Source: CALARM01 sp036746235 | GTDB lineage: Bacteria > Vulcanimicrobiota > SpSt-956 > JAKJGF01 | Reading direction: 5' to 3' | DNA: 64,000 nucleotides | Assembly: GCA_036746235.1 (NCBI GenBank) | Contig: DAIOEN010000008.1 | Span: 1-64,000 of the forward strand | Part shown: piece by piece, positions 1-9,616 of the stretch | Layout of the letters: each line of letters starts with the position of its first letter | How positions within the stretch are numbered: position 1 is the stretch's first letter | The notes under the pieces: generated by a model | What the model was told of the DNA's origin: nothing | What the model saw: the letters and a program-made list of their open reading frames with translations, nothing else | Databases searched by the model: none | Made by a program: the position numbers and the translations under genes

Positions 1-55
1 TCTTCTCCAGAGCCTGCCAGGCAGAAGCTTTTTACGGGTACCCTTTTACCTGTTA

Positions 56-1195
56 TTACAGACTATTATTATAGCCGGACATCCTGAATACTTCCTTTTT
101 AACGGTAAATCGATCCAGATTTTTATGATTGATTTCTATTCCGACGCCGGGTCTGTCTGGCACATTTATTGTAGAATCCTTATTTAACACAAAATTCGGT
201 TCCCCGATATCTTCCGCGTAATATCTGGAACTTGCACTGATATCAGAGGGAAGAATAAATCCCGGCAGGGATGCAAGAGCCAGATTTGACGCTCTGCCGA
301 TATTTGTTTCCAGCATACCTCCGCTCCATACAGGAATACCTCTTTTATAACATTCATCATGAATTTTTACCGCTTCAAGCAGTCCTCCGACCCTTGGAGC
401 TTTTATGTTAATAATTCTGCAGGAACCGAGTTCTATTGCCGCTATTGCATGAGCAGCAGAAAGAATACTTTCGTCAAGGCAGACGGAGCTTTTAATCTGC
501 TTTTGAAGAAGGCTGTGTTCATAAATATCATCTTCCGAAAGAGGCTGTTCTATAAGGAGTAAATCAAGGTCATCAATCTCAGTGAATATATAAAGGTCTG
601 AGAGTCTGTAGGCAGAATTTGCATCTGCCTGAAGAAGTATTTCAGGATAAGCATTTCTTACAGCTTTCAAATCCAGGAAATCTCTTCCCGGTTTAATTTT
701 TATTTTAATCCTTCTGTAACCATCGGCTATATATCTTCCGACTCTTTCAACAAGTGCTCCTGTGGATGGCTGAATTCCTACGGAAACACCGACGTCAACA
801 GATTTTTTCATACCGCCCAGTAATTCTGAAAGAGATTTATTTTGAGCTTTTCCCAGAATATCCCAGGCAGCCATTTCAAGAGATGCCTTTGCCATGGGAT
901 GACCTTTAACATGATTGTAATTCTTAACAAAAGTTTCTATATCTACAAGGTCTTTACCCAGAACGGCAGGTACAAGAAAATCCGAGAGAATATGCCAGGC
1001 AGTACCGGTTGTTTCATAGGAATAACCGGGATATGATTTGGCGACACATTCACCGAAACCCTTTATATCGGAAGTTTTCATTTCCGCTATGACACATGAC
1101 CTCTCATGAGTTCTGCCGAAACTTGTCACAAAAGGTTCCACAAGGGTCATAACGACATGCCTTAATACTATTTCTTCTATTTTACCTGTATTCAT
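56..1195 (-). CDS. N-acylamino-acid racemase / o-succinylbenzoate synthase-like enzyme (enolase superfamily)
   Basis: 379 aa, the normal length for the NSAR/OSBS (MenC low-GC type) family. The enolase-superfamily catalytic set is complete: KxK lysines at K164/K166, metal ligands D191 (QADANSAY), E216 (LLIEQPL) and D241 (CLDESI), and the second catalytic lysine K265 (NIKAPRVGG). The WSGGMLETNIGRA stretch is typical of this family. Known members dehydrate SHCHC to o-succinylbenzoate for menaquinone synthesis or racemise N-acylated amino acids, and many do both. No other men gene lies nearby, so racemase is the more likely role, but the sequence does not separate the two. It starts 15 bp after the stop of the upstream unknown gene, as the last gene of an apparent operon headed by a kinase-STAND regulator. 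The start codon is ATG with only a weak purine-rich ribosome site. Confidence 0.88.
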   Translation of the reverse strand: MNTGKIEEIVLRHVVMTLVEPFVTSFGRTHERSCVIAEMKTSDIKGFGECVAKSYPGYSYETTGTAWHILSDFLVPAVLGKDLVDIETFVKNYNHVKGHPMAKASLEMAAWDILGKAQNKSLSELLGGMKKSVDVGVSVGIQPSTGALVERVGRYIADGYRRIKIKIKPGRDFLDLKAVRNAYPEILLQADANSAYRLSDLYIFTEIDDLDLLLIEQPLSEDDIYEHSLLQKQIKSSVCLDESILSAAHAIAAIELGSCRIINIKAPRVGGLLEAVKIHDECYKRGIPVWSGGMLETNIGRASNLALASLPGFILPSDISASSRYYAEDIGEPNFVLNKDSTINVPDRPGVGIEINHKNLDRFTVKKEVFRMSGYNNSL

Positions 1196-1210
1196 AATTC
1201 TTTCTTTTAC

Positions 1211-2026
1211 CTATATTACAAAATGCTCTTTTCGTAAGTCATTTTGAAGTTTCTGAACCTTTCTTAACATTTTTTCCGCTTCTTCTGCAAGAGATACGGC
1301 TTTTTCTCTGTTTATTTTATCGTTCATATTATCCTCTCTGGCATATCTTAATAACAGATCGATTTCAGCTTCCGTAAATTTTAGTTTTTTCAATTTATCA
1401 CACAGCTCTTTTCCCGAAAAACTTTTATTCATTAAAAGACGTAAAATCTCTATTTTTTTACTGTCACTGATTCTATCTTTTCTGATACAGGTGAATATTA
1501 TGTCTACTTCTTCTTCAGTAAAATCCAGAGCTATCAGATTTTGTAAAAATTCTTCTTCTGAATAGGAGTTATCTTTCAAAAGTTTTAAAATTTCCAGCTT
1601 ATCTTCCGGGAGTTTCTGTTCCGTTATATTTATTAATTTATCATTGATTTCCAGTGTAGCGGCACCTTTTAGTATTTCTATAATATCTTCTCTGATTAAA
1701 AAGGATTTACTGTTTTCATCATCAAAACTCATAGCAAGATGTTTCCATGCTGAAAGATAGGTTTGAAAAGCTTCCTTTGTTTTTTTATTTATAAAATCCA
1801 GTTTTTCAATTTTCTTTAAATCTTCTTCAGGTTTTATCCTGGCAATAAGCGCATCTATTCTGTTTATTTCCTGATATATAACAGAAAGCGGATTCTGAAC
1901 CGAATCAGGATTGCCGGCTATACGCTTTAAACGAACCAGAAGAGGGCTGGGAGCTGCCATGAGCTCCTCTGTAATTCCTCTTAACATCTCCAGATTTTTC
2001 TCCATAACTTTAAAATAATAATCCAT
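1211..2026 (-). CDS. unknown protein with two copies of a shared helical repeat
   Basis: 271 aa, not recognised. I chose the ATG at 2026 over an upstream in-frame start because the paralogue at 8662-9486 begins at the equivalent residue (MDYYFKV against MHYHFKV) and a GGGAG ribosome site lies 9 bases upstream. The N-terminal third carries a conserved APSPLL-RLKR block. Residues of about 125-250 hold LEIND, then LPEDKLEILKLL, then two helical repeats of about 45 residues ending in FTEEEVDIIF and FTEAEIDLLL. The same unit occurs in the paralogue and once in the kinase at 6610-8632. The C-terminus is charged and probably coiled coil. It starts 28 bp after the kinase-STAND gene, so the two are likely co-transcribed. 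A soluble adaptor for the kinases is an inference from context. Confidence 0.8.
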   Translation of the reverse strand: MDYYFKVMEKNLEMLRGITEELMAAPSPLLVRLKRIAGNPDSVQNPLSVIYQEINRIDALIARIKPEEDLKKIEKLDFINKKTKEAFQTYLSAWKHLAMSFDDENSKSFLIREDIIEILKGAATLEINDKLINITEQKLPEDKLEILKLLKDNSYSEEEFLQNLIALDFTEEEVDIIFTCIRKDRISDSKKIEILRLLMNKSFSGKELCDKLKKLKFTEAEIDLLLRYAREDNMNDKINREKAVSLAEEAEKMLRKVQKLQNDLRKEHFVI

Positions 2027-2054
2027 AAAAACCAGCTCCCGATTTATATAATAC

Positions 2055-5000
2055 TCAGAAATCTTCCTTTTCAATCAAACAAAATTTAACATCTTCCGAG
2101 AAATAATATTCACCTTCACTCTGATATGGTATAGAACGGAGTTTAAAATATCTGGCTTCTTCCGGCTCAAGGAGTTTCCTCAAACGTGAAAGAGATGTTC
2201 TTACTGTAATACTGTCTCTCTCTTTATTAAATGTGCCCTTCCATACAGAGGTATACAAATCACCGATAGAAAAACTTATACCTGCATTCTTAACAAAATG
2301 AAAAAGAAGAGCCGACAGATTTTTCTTTCTTGTTAAATCTACCGGACCTTTAGATTTTTCCCATACCACTCCATCTGTTATATCTATAAAGAGATCAAAG
2401 ATTTCCTTTTTATTTCTTATTCTTTCAACTTCAGATATATCAGTATAATAATCTTTACCGTTAATCTTTACAAAATAATTTTTAGATTCTCCAGGCACGT
2501 TATTTTCTCCAATGCTTAAAACAGAATGATACTTTCCGGCTTTTCTCTTTTCATTGCCAGAAAGTTTTCCGAACTCTTCTTCAGCATGTGTTTTCCAGTT
2601 CAATCTGTCTTTTTTATCTCTGCACAGAAAGCTCATGATATATCTGGCTCTGAATAATTGAAAATAATTACCTGAGCCTTCACATAGTTCTAAAACTTCA
2701 TAAATTATTTCCATAGCCCCTGTCTGATTATTTTCCAGAAGGTAAATTTCAGAAATCATAAGAAGATAATCAATTTTTATACAGTCACGAATATTATCTA
2801 TCAAATATTTATTTTCTATAGCTATTTCTTTAGCCAGTTCGTATTTACCTGTTTTTGCATAAAATTCCGTGAGAGCAATAACTATAACTATCTGTTTTTC
2901 TATATTTCCAATTTTCTTTGAAATAGCCAGAGCTTTTGAAAAGCAATTGATAGCATTTTCATTATCTTCTCTTTCTTCAAACAAAAGCCCCATAATATAA
3001 AGAGCATGACATCCGGCACTATCTGTATAAGAGCTATGGAGGCCACATTTAAGAAATTTAAGCGATAAATCCATTTCTCCCAGTTGATAATAATCCCAGC
3101 CAATATTTATTTTTAATGATGGTATTTCCTTAAAATTATCAGTTTCTTCTGCCAGAGTAAGAGCTTTAAGATGGGTTTTAAGAGCTTCTTTTATATTCCC
3201 ATAGCGGTCTTCAATAATTCCCATAAGTTTCAGTAAAACTATTTCAATATCCTGATTTTTAATATCTTTATTAATATGAAAAGCCTTTTTTATATACTTT
3301 AAAGCATCTTCATAATTATGAAGTTCCATATTAATTTCTGCAACAATAATAAGTGTAATAATATATTCTAAAGACAAATCCTTTCTTTTTAGATTTATCT
3401 CTGTAATCTCTCGTGCTTTTTGATAATTCTTTAATCCAAGTAAACATTGTGCCTTAAGATTGTTAATATTCCGACGGTTATCTTCATTTTCTTCCATCGT
3501 ATAAAGAAGTTCCAGACATTCACTGTATTTATCCTGAATAATCAGTATTTTTCCATGCGAAAGTATTATCTTTTCTGTTTTATATTCATGAGGTATATTA
3601 TCAATATAAAATATTAATTCATCGAAAAGAGTATATTTTATCATATCAAACATGATATTTTCCACAATACTGACACAGTTCTTTATGTCTTCAGACTGCA
3701 TATAATGATAGAAAGCTTCCCTTGCGACAAGGAATCTCTTTTCATTTGAATTATTTATTTTTTTATGATAATAAGAAGCACATTTTTTATGAGCTATTTT
3801 TTTATCAATAATATTGCTGGCACAAAAATATCTGAGTAAATTGTGAACAGAAACTGTATTTTCAGAATGGTAATTAATAAAAAATTTCTTTTCCAGACTG
3901 AAAAGTAAATTATCAATATCTTCTTCAAATGGCAAAGCTTCTTTATCTACAGGCAAACGATAGAGTGATAGATAAGAAAGTAATTCTTTTTCTTTATTTC
4001 CAAGGTGTTTTATTAGATCTTCCACATATCTTTCTGTTGTTTTCCACAGTATAGCAGGGTTATTTATTATATTTCTGACTGTATAGTTTCTGGATGTAAT
4101 TATATGAAAAAGATTTTTTATAAGAAAAGGATGGCCGAAAGTAAGTCTGTAAAATTCTTTAATCATTTCCTTCTCAAATACTTTACTTTCATTGAAATTA
4201 AGAAGTTCGTTAATAAGATAACCTGTATCTTCCTGAAATATATAACTTACATCATATAAATCTGTAAATTTCTCAATTAAAAGAAAACTATTCTCCTCAT
4301 CAAGACAGTGAAGCTGCTGTTCGTAAAGTTCAAACCATGTAAGGTTTGATACAGAAGGTCTTTCATCTGTTATAATTATTATTTTAGAATTTTTAAGATA
4401 TTTTACAGATTGTTCAATAAAAATACGGGACAGAGGCTCTTTTACTTTATCATAATCATCAATAAAGAATATAAAGGAATACTTATTTAATAGTTCAAGA
4501 AGATAGATTATTTTTTCTTTCAATCCTGTTTCCGTATCTTCCAGGGAGGGAGTAAATAAAAATTCTTTTTTATATTTAAGCCACCTGTTTATCTCATAGA
4601 TAAGCCCTTCACCATCCCGGTTTTCACTGCAGTTTATCCAGCATACATTACCATTATAAAGAGGTGTGGCATTTATTACATCAGCAATGGTTAGAGCAAT
4701 AGCAGTTTTACCGGTACCTGCTATACCATCTATTACAATCACATTTTGCTGATTAATTTTTTTTAAGAGTTTTTCCTTTTCCTTTTCTCTCCCTGTAAAT
4801 ACAGATGGTACTTTTGGTATTGAAAATATATTACCTGCATTTGATTTTTTTTTATTATATTCAGAACTTATAAAAAACTCTGAATTTTGATCATTATCTT
4901 TACCGGTTTGTAGAAAAGTTTCTCCATTATCTTCTACCAGGGGTAATTTTATATATCCCATAAGAGCTTTTTTCATTTCCATAGCAGACTGAAATCTTTG

Positions 5001-5855
5001 AGAAGGTTTCATGCTCAAAGACTTTGCAACAACAGCATTTATCTGGGGAGATATATCGGGTCTTATATCAATCAGAGGTTCCATGCTGAAAGGCAACGGT
5101 TCTTTTCCGCTCAAAAGATGGTGGATGGTTGCTCCGAGAGAATATATATCACTTCTTTCATCTGCTCTACCTCTGTACTGTTCGGGAGACATATAAGAGA
5201 TTGTTCCTATAGCTGTTTCTGTAAGATTTTTCTGTTCCGAAGGTATAATTGATCTTACTATACCAAAATCTACAAGCATAACTTTTCCGTCTGATGTCCT
5301 GATCATAATATTGGAAGGTTTTAAGTCTCTATAAATTACAGGGGGATTTCTACTGTGAAGATAATCCAGAATATCACATATCTGTAAAGACCATTTCACA
5401 ACTTCTTCTTCTGAAAGCAACTGATTCCTGTTTTCTTCAAGAATACCTGAAAGATCTTTACCATCTATAAAATCCATTACAAGATAATTTCTATTGCCTG
5501 TAAAAAAATAATCTATTACTCTGGGCAGGTTTGTATGTTCAAGGCATGAAAGTATCTTTGCTTCTCTTTCAAATCTCATTAAAGCTTTCTGTTTTTCATC
5601 GTCTCCAGGGGATGTATTTATTAATTCTTTTACGGCACAGATTTTTTCCAGACGCATATCTTCTGCCTTATAGACTGCTCCCATACCGCCGGCTTTTAAA
5701 AAATCTATAATTTTATATCTTGAGGCTATTATATCTCCCTGAATTAAAAAGATGGGGTCTCTATCATGTTCTATAAATTTATCCATACCACATTCACTGC
5801 ATTTTTTTTCTGTACCTTCCTGTTTTTTCCCACAGAATGCACATATAAAATCCAT
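2055..5855 (-). CDS. Ser/Thr protein kinase - STAND NTPase - TPR - winged-helix regulator
   Basis: 1266 aa multidomain protein. Residues 5-22 form a CxxC...CxxC zinc ribbon. A Hanks-type kinase domain spans about 45-305, with glycine loop KAGGMGAVY, lysine K76, catalytic loop YRDLKPSN (D177, YRD instead of HRD) and DFG at D196. Residues about 345-700 are a STAND/NB-ARC-like ATPase with P-loop GIAGTGKT (377-384) and Walker B FIFFIDDYD. Then TPR-like helical repeats run to about residue 1090. The last ~100 residues resemble the OmpR/PhoB or SARP winged-helix DNA-binding domain (SALLFHFVKN...VRTSLSRLRKLL). It therefore looks like a kinase fused to a MalT/SARP-like transcription factor. It heads an operon with the unknown protein and the racemase. 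No membrane segment is seen. The ribosome site is weak. The fusion is one open frame without any frameshift. Confidence 0.88.
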   Translation of the reverse strand: MDFICAFCGKKQEGTEKKCSECGMDKFIEHDRDPIFLIQGDIIASRYKIIDFLKAGGMGAVYKAEDMRLEKICAVKELINTSPGDDEKQKALMRFEREAKILSCLEHTNLPRVIDYFFTGNRNYLVMDFIDGKDLSGILEENRNQLLSEEEVVKWSLQICDILDYLHSRNPPVIYRDLKPSNIMIRTSDGKVMLVDFGIVRSIIPSEQKNLTETAIGTISYMSPEQYRGRADERSDIYSLGATIHHLLSGKEPLPFSMEPLIDIRPDISPQINAVVAKSLSMKPSQRFQSAMEMKKALMGYIKLPLVEDNGETFLQTGKDNDQNSEFFISSEYNKKKSNAGNIFSIPKVPSVFTGREKEKEKLLKKINQQNVIVIDGIAGTGKTAIALTIADVINATPLYNGNVCWINCSENRDGEGLIYEINRWLKYKKEFLFTPSLEDTETGLKEKIIYLLELLNKYSFIFFIDDYDKVKEPLSRIFIEQSVKYLKNSKIIIITDERPSVSNLTWFELYEQQLHCLDEENSFLLIEKFTDLYDVSYIFQEDTGYLINELLNFNESKVFEKEMIKEFYRLTFGHPFLIKNLFHIITSRNYTVRNIINNPAILWKTTERYVEDLIKHLGNKEKELLSYLSLYRLPVDKEALPFEEDIDNLLFSLEKKFFINYHSENTVSVHNLLRYFCASNIIDKKIAHKKCASYYHKKINNSNEKRFLVAREAFYHYMQSEDIKNCVSIVENIMFDMIKYTLFDELIFYIDNIPHEYKTEKIILSHGKILIIQDKYSECLELLYTMEENEDNRRNINNLKAQCLLGLKNYQKAREITEINLKRKDLSLEYIITLIIVAEINMELHNYEDALKYIKKAFHINKDIKNQDIEIVLLKLMGIIEDRYGNIKEALKTHLKALTLAEETDNFKEIPSLKINIGWDYYQLGEMDLSLKFLKCGLHSSYTDSAGCHALYIMGLLFEEREDNENAINCFSKALAISKKIGNIEKQIVIVIALTEFYAKTGKYELAKEIAIENKYLIDNIRDCIKIDYLLMISEIYLLENNQTGAMEIIYEVLELCEGSGNYFQLFRARYIMSFLCRDKKDRLNWKTHAEEEFGKLSGNEKRKAGKYHSVLSIGENNVPGESKNYFVKINGKDYYTDISEVERIRNKKEIFDLFIDITDGVVWEKSKGPVDLTRKKNLSALLFHFVKNAGISFSIGDLYTSVWKGTFNKERDSITVRTSLSRLRKLLEPEEARYFKLRSIPYQSEGEYYFSEDVKFCLIEKEDF

Positions 5856-6045
5856 ATGAAATCACTGATAAAATTATTCCTTTTCTTTACTGTGTGACGG
5901 GAATGGTATTTGTGAATTATATCAAAAACTTAAATAATTATAACATGTATGGAAAAATTTTCTATATTTTTCTGAAAAAATAATTTTAAATATTTCTAAA
6001 TCTAAAGCCAATCTGAAGAGTATAGTGTATTTCATAAAAATCCAT

Positions 6046-6084
6046 AAAAAAATAAAGGATCTGACTCTTTTGAGACAGATCCTT
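6046..6084 (-). terminator. Rho-independent terminator of the 96-aa gene
   Basis: The arms AAGGATCTG (6055-6063) and CAGATCCTT (6076-6084) pair perfectly. Three more base pairs lie inside around a TTTT loop after one mismatch. On the minus strand the hairpin is followed by a T-rich run (6046-6054). It sits just past the stop of the gene at 6112. Confidence 0.8.
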
Positions 6085-6111
6085 ACAAATTCCATTTAAC
6101 CATATAAAACT

Positions 6112-6402
6112 CTAATTATGTCTTAAATTAAATATAGCCTGGCTATCTTCATTCAATTTTGCATTGAGTTTTGCCCTGTCTTCCTTACTGAGATTTCCAT
6201 CAGCAGTCAGATCTCTTTTCATATTTTCAAATTCACGCTGATCCTTCATTAATTGTCTTGATTCTTCTTTCGTTATACTTCCATCTTTAATTCCTGCATC
6301 TGCCCTGGCCTGCATGTTTCCAATTCTGTTATCGATAACAGGAGCTACAAATGTCTGCCCTTTTGAATGTATAAGTCCGTCTCTGTGATTATTAGGTATC
6401 AT
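6112..6402 (-). CDS. small conserved-type protein with two DGxLTxxE-like helical units
   Basis: 96 aa, hydrophilic, without a signal peptide or membrane segment. It contains two similar units, KDGSITKEESRQL and ADGNLSKEDRAKL, each a short acidic Asp-Gly turn followed by a helix, and ends in FNLRHN. Small bacterial proteins with repeated DG-[IL]-[ST]-x-E-[ED] turns and a terminal [KR]HN are known but lack an assigned function; this one resembles them by eye. EF-hand-like metal binding is possible but the loops are too short for canonical EF-hands. It lies alone between the two kinase genes, on the same strand as the first, with its own terminator downstream and a GGGG-rich ribosome site before the ATG. 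Confidence 0.75.
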   Translation of the reverse strand: MIPNNHRDGLIHSKGQTFVAPVIDNRIGNMQARADAGIKDGSITKEESRQLMKDQREFENMKRDLTADGNLSKEDRAKLNAKLNEDSQAIFNLRHN

Positions 6403-6609
6403 TTTTACCCCAACCTTTCTTAATTTTATTTTTTTCTTACAAACTTATAATATTAAATTATAATAGTACAATCAAGTTACAAATATAGTACAAATTTATT
6501 TTTTTGAAAAAATTATTTCTAAAAAAACATATTTAGTATATAATATTTTAATAATATAATGATATTTTCCTATTACTCATAATAGCTTTTACAAAAAAGG
6601 AATTACATT

Positions 6610-8632
6610 ATGAGCTTATTTCGTGAACCAATCGATCCCGGTAACCTTTATATTACAAAACTACCTGACGATACATTACTCAAAAACCATTACAGAGTAA
6701 ATTATTTTAAAACAGGTGGTATGGGGGTTATATATAAAGCCACTGTTGACAATAAAAAATATATAATAAAAGAAGTAGATTCAACACAGCCAAAACTTGT
6801 AATATCACTGAATCAGGAAAAAAGTAAACTTGAAAGCCTGGACCATGAAGGCATAGTCAGAGTTTATGATTTCTTTGAAGAAGATGGATATTACTATCTT
6901 GTTCTGGAATATATAGAAGGAAATACTCTGGCTGAACTTATGCCGGGTTCTGACATCTATCTATCGGAAAAGATAGTTATTGAATGGATGGTTCAGATAT
7001 GTGACATATTCATTTATTTACACAGTCTTAATCCTCCTGTAATTTATAGAGACCTTAAACCGGACAATATAATACTGGAAAACGAAACAAAAAAAATTAA
7101 ACTTATTGATTTTGGTATAGCAAGAGTCTTTAAGAAAGAAAAAGCTTCTGACACCTATTGTTTTGGCTCCGTCCCCACTGCTTCTCCGGAACATTACGGA
7201 GCAGTTCAAACAGATGTCAGGTCTGATATATATACCATTGGAGCAACAATGCACTATCTTCTCACAAATGGACAGGGCATTTTGGAACCTCTTGTATTTC
7301 GAAAATTACGTTCTATAAACAAACATGTATCATCATCTCTTGAGCAGGTAATTAATAAAGCCATAGACCTGGAACCACAGAACAGATATAAGTCAGTTAA
7401 AGAGCTTAAACAGGAACTTCTATCACTCCAGCCAAGATTGAGGACTAAAGAAATAAAAACAGTTTTTCTTGAGATTACTGATGATACTATTGATAAAGTT
7501 AAAGATAAACTTCCCATTGCGAAATTAAAAATCTTAGAACTCTTAAAATACAAGAATTTTTCTAAAGAAGAATTAACTGCAAAACTAATAAAGATAAAAT
7601 TTGATGAAAATCAACTTGACCTGTTAATGAACCTGCTAATTAGTAATAAAAATGAAGAAAAAAAAGATAGTACAGAAGAAGTAAAGATTGAAAAAAAATC
7701 TGAAGTAATTAAACATTATTTACTTATTTTAATACCACTGACACTTCTTGCAGGTATTCTTATAGGTTTTTTATTCAGACAAAATTCTACTGCTATAACA
7801 ACTGCTATACCATCACCGGCTGTTACATATACTCCTGACTCAATAGAAAATTCTACTGCTACTCCTGTAGCTACTCATGTTGCAGTAATAAAAACGACAG
7901 CAAAGCCTGTCGAACCGACAATGAAACCTGCATATACTGCAACACAGCCTGTATACACTGCAACACAGCCTGTATACACTGCAACACAGCCTGTATATCC
8001 TACGCAAAGACCTGTATATCCTACGCAAAGACCTGTATATCCTACGCAAAGACCTGTATATCCTANNNNNNNNNNNNNNNNNNNNNNNNNNNNNNNNNNN
8101 NNNNNNNNNNNNNNNNNNNNNNNNNNNNNNNNNNNNNNNNNNNNNNNNNNNNNNNNNNNNNNNNNCGCAAAGACCTGTATATCCTGTTCAGAACCCTGTT
8201 CAACAATCCTGGATTACTTACAATTTTGATAATACTTTTCAACTTACCATGCCAGATGAATGGAAACAGATCAGACCGTTACCACCGCCACCGCCATCAA
8301 ATGTGGATATGTTTTCAAAAGATGGCTATATGTTCAGAATATTTATACACCCTCCTGATAAAAGTGGAGATTTACAGATAAGTATGATGGCACTGATTGA
8401 TATTATGAAAAATAAAGCTAATTTACAACTTATAGATGGCCCTTCAGGAGATAATAACAGCGGAAATTTTATAATGAAAAACAATATTACAGGAACTATG
8501 GTATTTAATATTTTATGCTTTAATTCTATGAAAACTAAAATCTATGTTTTATCTGTTGCATCTCCGTACCAGGATTACAGTGGCAAAACGGAATTAAACA
8601 ATATAATAAAAACTTTTAAGTGGATAGAATAA
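6610..8632 (+). CDS. membrane-anchored Ser/Thr protein kinase with extracytoplasmic sensor-like domain (interrupted by assembly gap)
   Basis: A Hanks-type kinase domain covers about residues 28-275: glycine loop TGGMGVIY, K54, YRDLKPDN (D148), DFG at D167 and SPEHYGAVQTD. Residues about 285-345 carry the LEITD...LPIAKLKILELL unit found in the proteins at 1211-2026 and 8662-9486. A transmembrane helix follows (about 370-389), then a Thr/Pro-rich linker with tandem YTATQPV and YPTQRPV heptapeptides. Bases 8066-8165 are N. After the gap the same repeat continues and runs into a domain of about 130 residues (MPDEWKQI...IIKTFKWIE) that resembles PsbP/Mog1-like folds by pattern only. The frames before and after the gap do not match at 100 N, so the real gap length differs. 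I read it as one gene. Cytoplasmic kinase with an outside sensor is the natural inference. Start: ATG after AAAGGA. Confidence 0.85.
7929..8185 (+). repeat. 21-bp tandem repeat encoding Pro/Thr/Tyr heptapeptides
   Basis: Units gcaacacagcctgtatacact are followed by units acgcaaagacctgtatatcct, encoding ATQPVYT and TQRPVYP. At least seven units are visible on the two sides of the N run. The repeat forms the extracytoplasmic linker of the kinase and is the likely reason the assembly broke here. Confidence 0.9.
8066..8165. other. assembly gap (100 N)
   Basis: Exactly 100 N, the usual placeholder for a gap of unknown size. The reading frame of the kinase does not carry across at this length, so the true distance is not 100 bases. 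Confidence 0.99.
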
Positions 8633-8661
8633 TTTTATTGAGAATGTTTCATTTTACATTA

Positions 8662-9486
8662 TCATGCTTCCAGGGCATGTTCATTTCTTATCTGAAACTG
8701 TCTTTTTTCAATTTTCACCAGAAGTTTTTCTGCTTCTTCACCTTCTTTTACAGCTTTATCTCTAAGTTCGTAATTAATATCTATCTCTTTTGTAGATTTT
8801 AGAATCGCTTCAATTTCATCTTCATGGAAATTCAGCTTTCTCAGTTTATCCGTCATTTCTGTCTTTGAAAACTTAGTATTTTTCATGATATTTAAAATAT
8901 GAATTTTTTTAGGTTCTATAATTTTATTTTTTATACTTCCTTTTATCTGTTCTATAACCAGCGTGATCTCATCCTGTTCGAATCCAAGCATACCTAATTC
9001 ATATATTGTTTCTTCTTCTTTCATTTTTTTTCCTATAAGAAGTTTCATAATTTCTACCTTATCTTCAGGAAGTTTATCTGAAAGAAAATCTATTATAAAA
9101 TCATTAATTTCCAGAGTTTCAGGGCCTTTCAATTTTATTATATTATCTTCATTTATCATATGTGAAGAATTTTCATGACCATTTCCCTGAAAACTTCTTT
9201 TCAAATTTTTCCAGGCAGAAAGATATATTTGAAAAGCTCTTTTCATCTCATAATTTAAAAAAGTCAATTCCTCTATTTTTTCTTTTTTAGGTTTCATTGT
9301 ATCAAGAAAGGCCTGAATACGATTTATTTCACGGTTTATAATGGCAAAAGGGTCTTGCTCTGAATCTGGAGATTCGGCAAGTCTCTTCAATCGAAGCAGC
9401 AAAGGACTGGGGGCTATCCTCAATTCATCGGTAGGTCCTTTTACAATATCAAAATCCTTCTGCAAAACTTTAAAATGATAGTGCAT
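8662..9486 (-). CDS. unknown protein, paralogue of the 1211-2026 product
   Basis: 274 aa, not recognised, collinear with the protein at 1211-2026. Shared features are the start (MHYHFKV), the IAPSPLLLRLKR block, LEINDFIIDFL, LPEDKVEIMKLL, and two helical repeats ending FEQDEITLVI and FHEDEIEAIL, followed by a charged helical tail. Both copies sit next to a kinase gene: this one is convergent with the membrane kinase (stops 29 bp apart), which itself contains the same domain. ATG start with AAAGGAAAGA eight bases upstream. Preceded on the same strand by the TPR-CHAT gene, 130 bp away. It may work with the kinase or the CHAT protein; nothing in the sequence shows a catalytic site. Confidence 0.8.
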   Translation of the reverse strand: MHYHFKVLQKDFDIVKGPTDELRIAPSPLLLRLKRLAESPDSEQDPFAIINREINRIQAFLDTMKPKKEKIEELTFLNYEMKRAFQIYLSAWKNLKRSFQGNGHENSSHMINEDNIIKLKGPETLEINDFIIDFLSDKLPEDKVEIMKLLIGKKMKEEETIYELGMLGFEQDEITLVIEQIKGSIKNKIIEPKKIHILNIMKNTKFSKTEMTDKLRKLNFHEDEIEAILKSTKEIDINYELRDKAVKEGEEAEKLLVKIEKRQFQIRNEHALEA

Positions 9487-9616
9487 TATAAAAATCTTTC
9501 CTTTCTATATAACTTTATAAAACGTCAGCTGTCGTCACGTCGTCTTTATGAAACTAAATAACTTCTATTTTTTTGACCGGCTCAGAAGAAATAATCTTTA
9601 GCTGATAGCTTAAATA

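Noticed and set aside
7840..8049. Arg/Tyr-repeat frame opposite the kinase linker
   Set aside because: It is the antisense reading of the 21-bp coding repeat.
8249..8632. Separate small plus-strand gene starting MPDEWKQ
   Set aside because: The coding sequence continues upstream through the repeat up to the N run; it is the C-terminal domain of the kinase.
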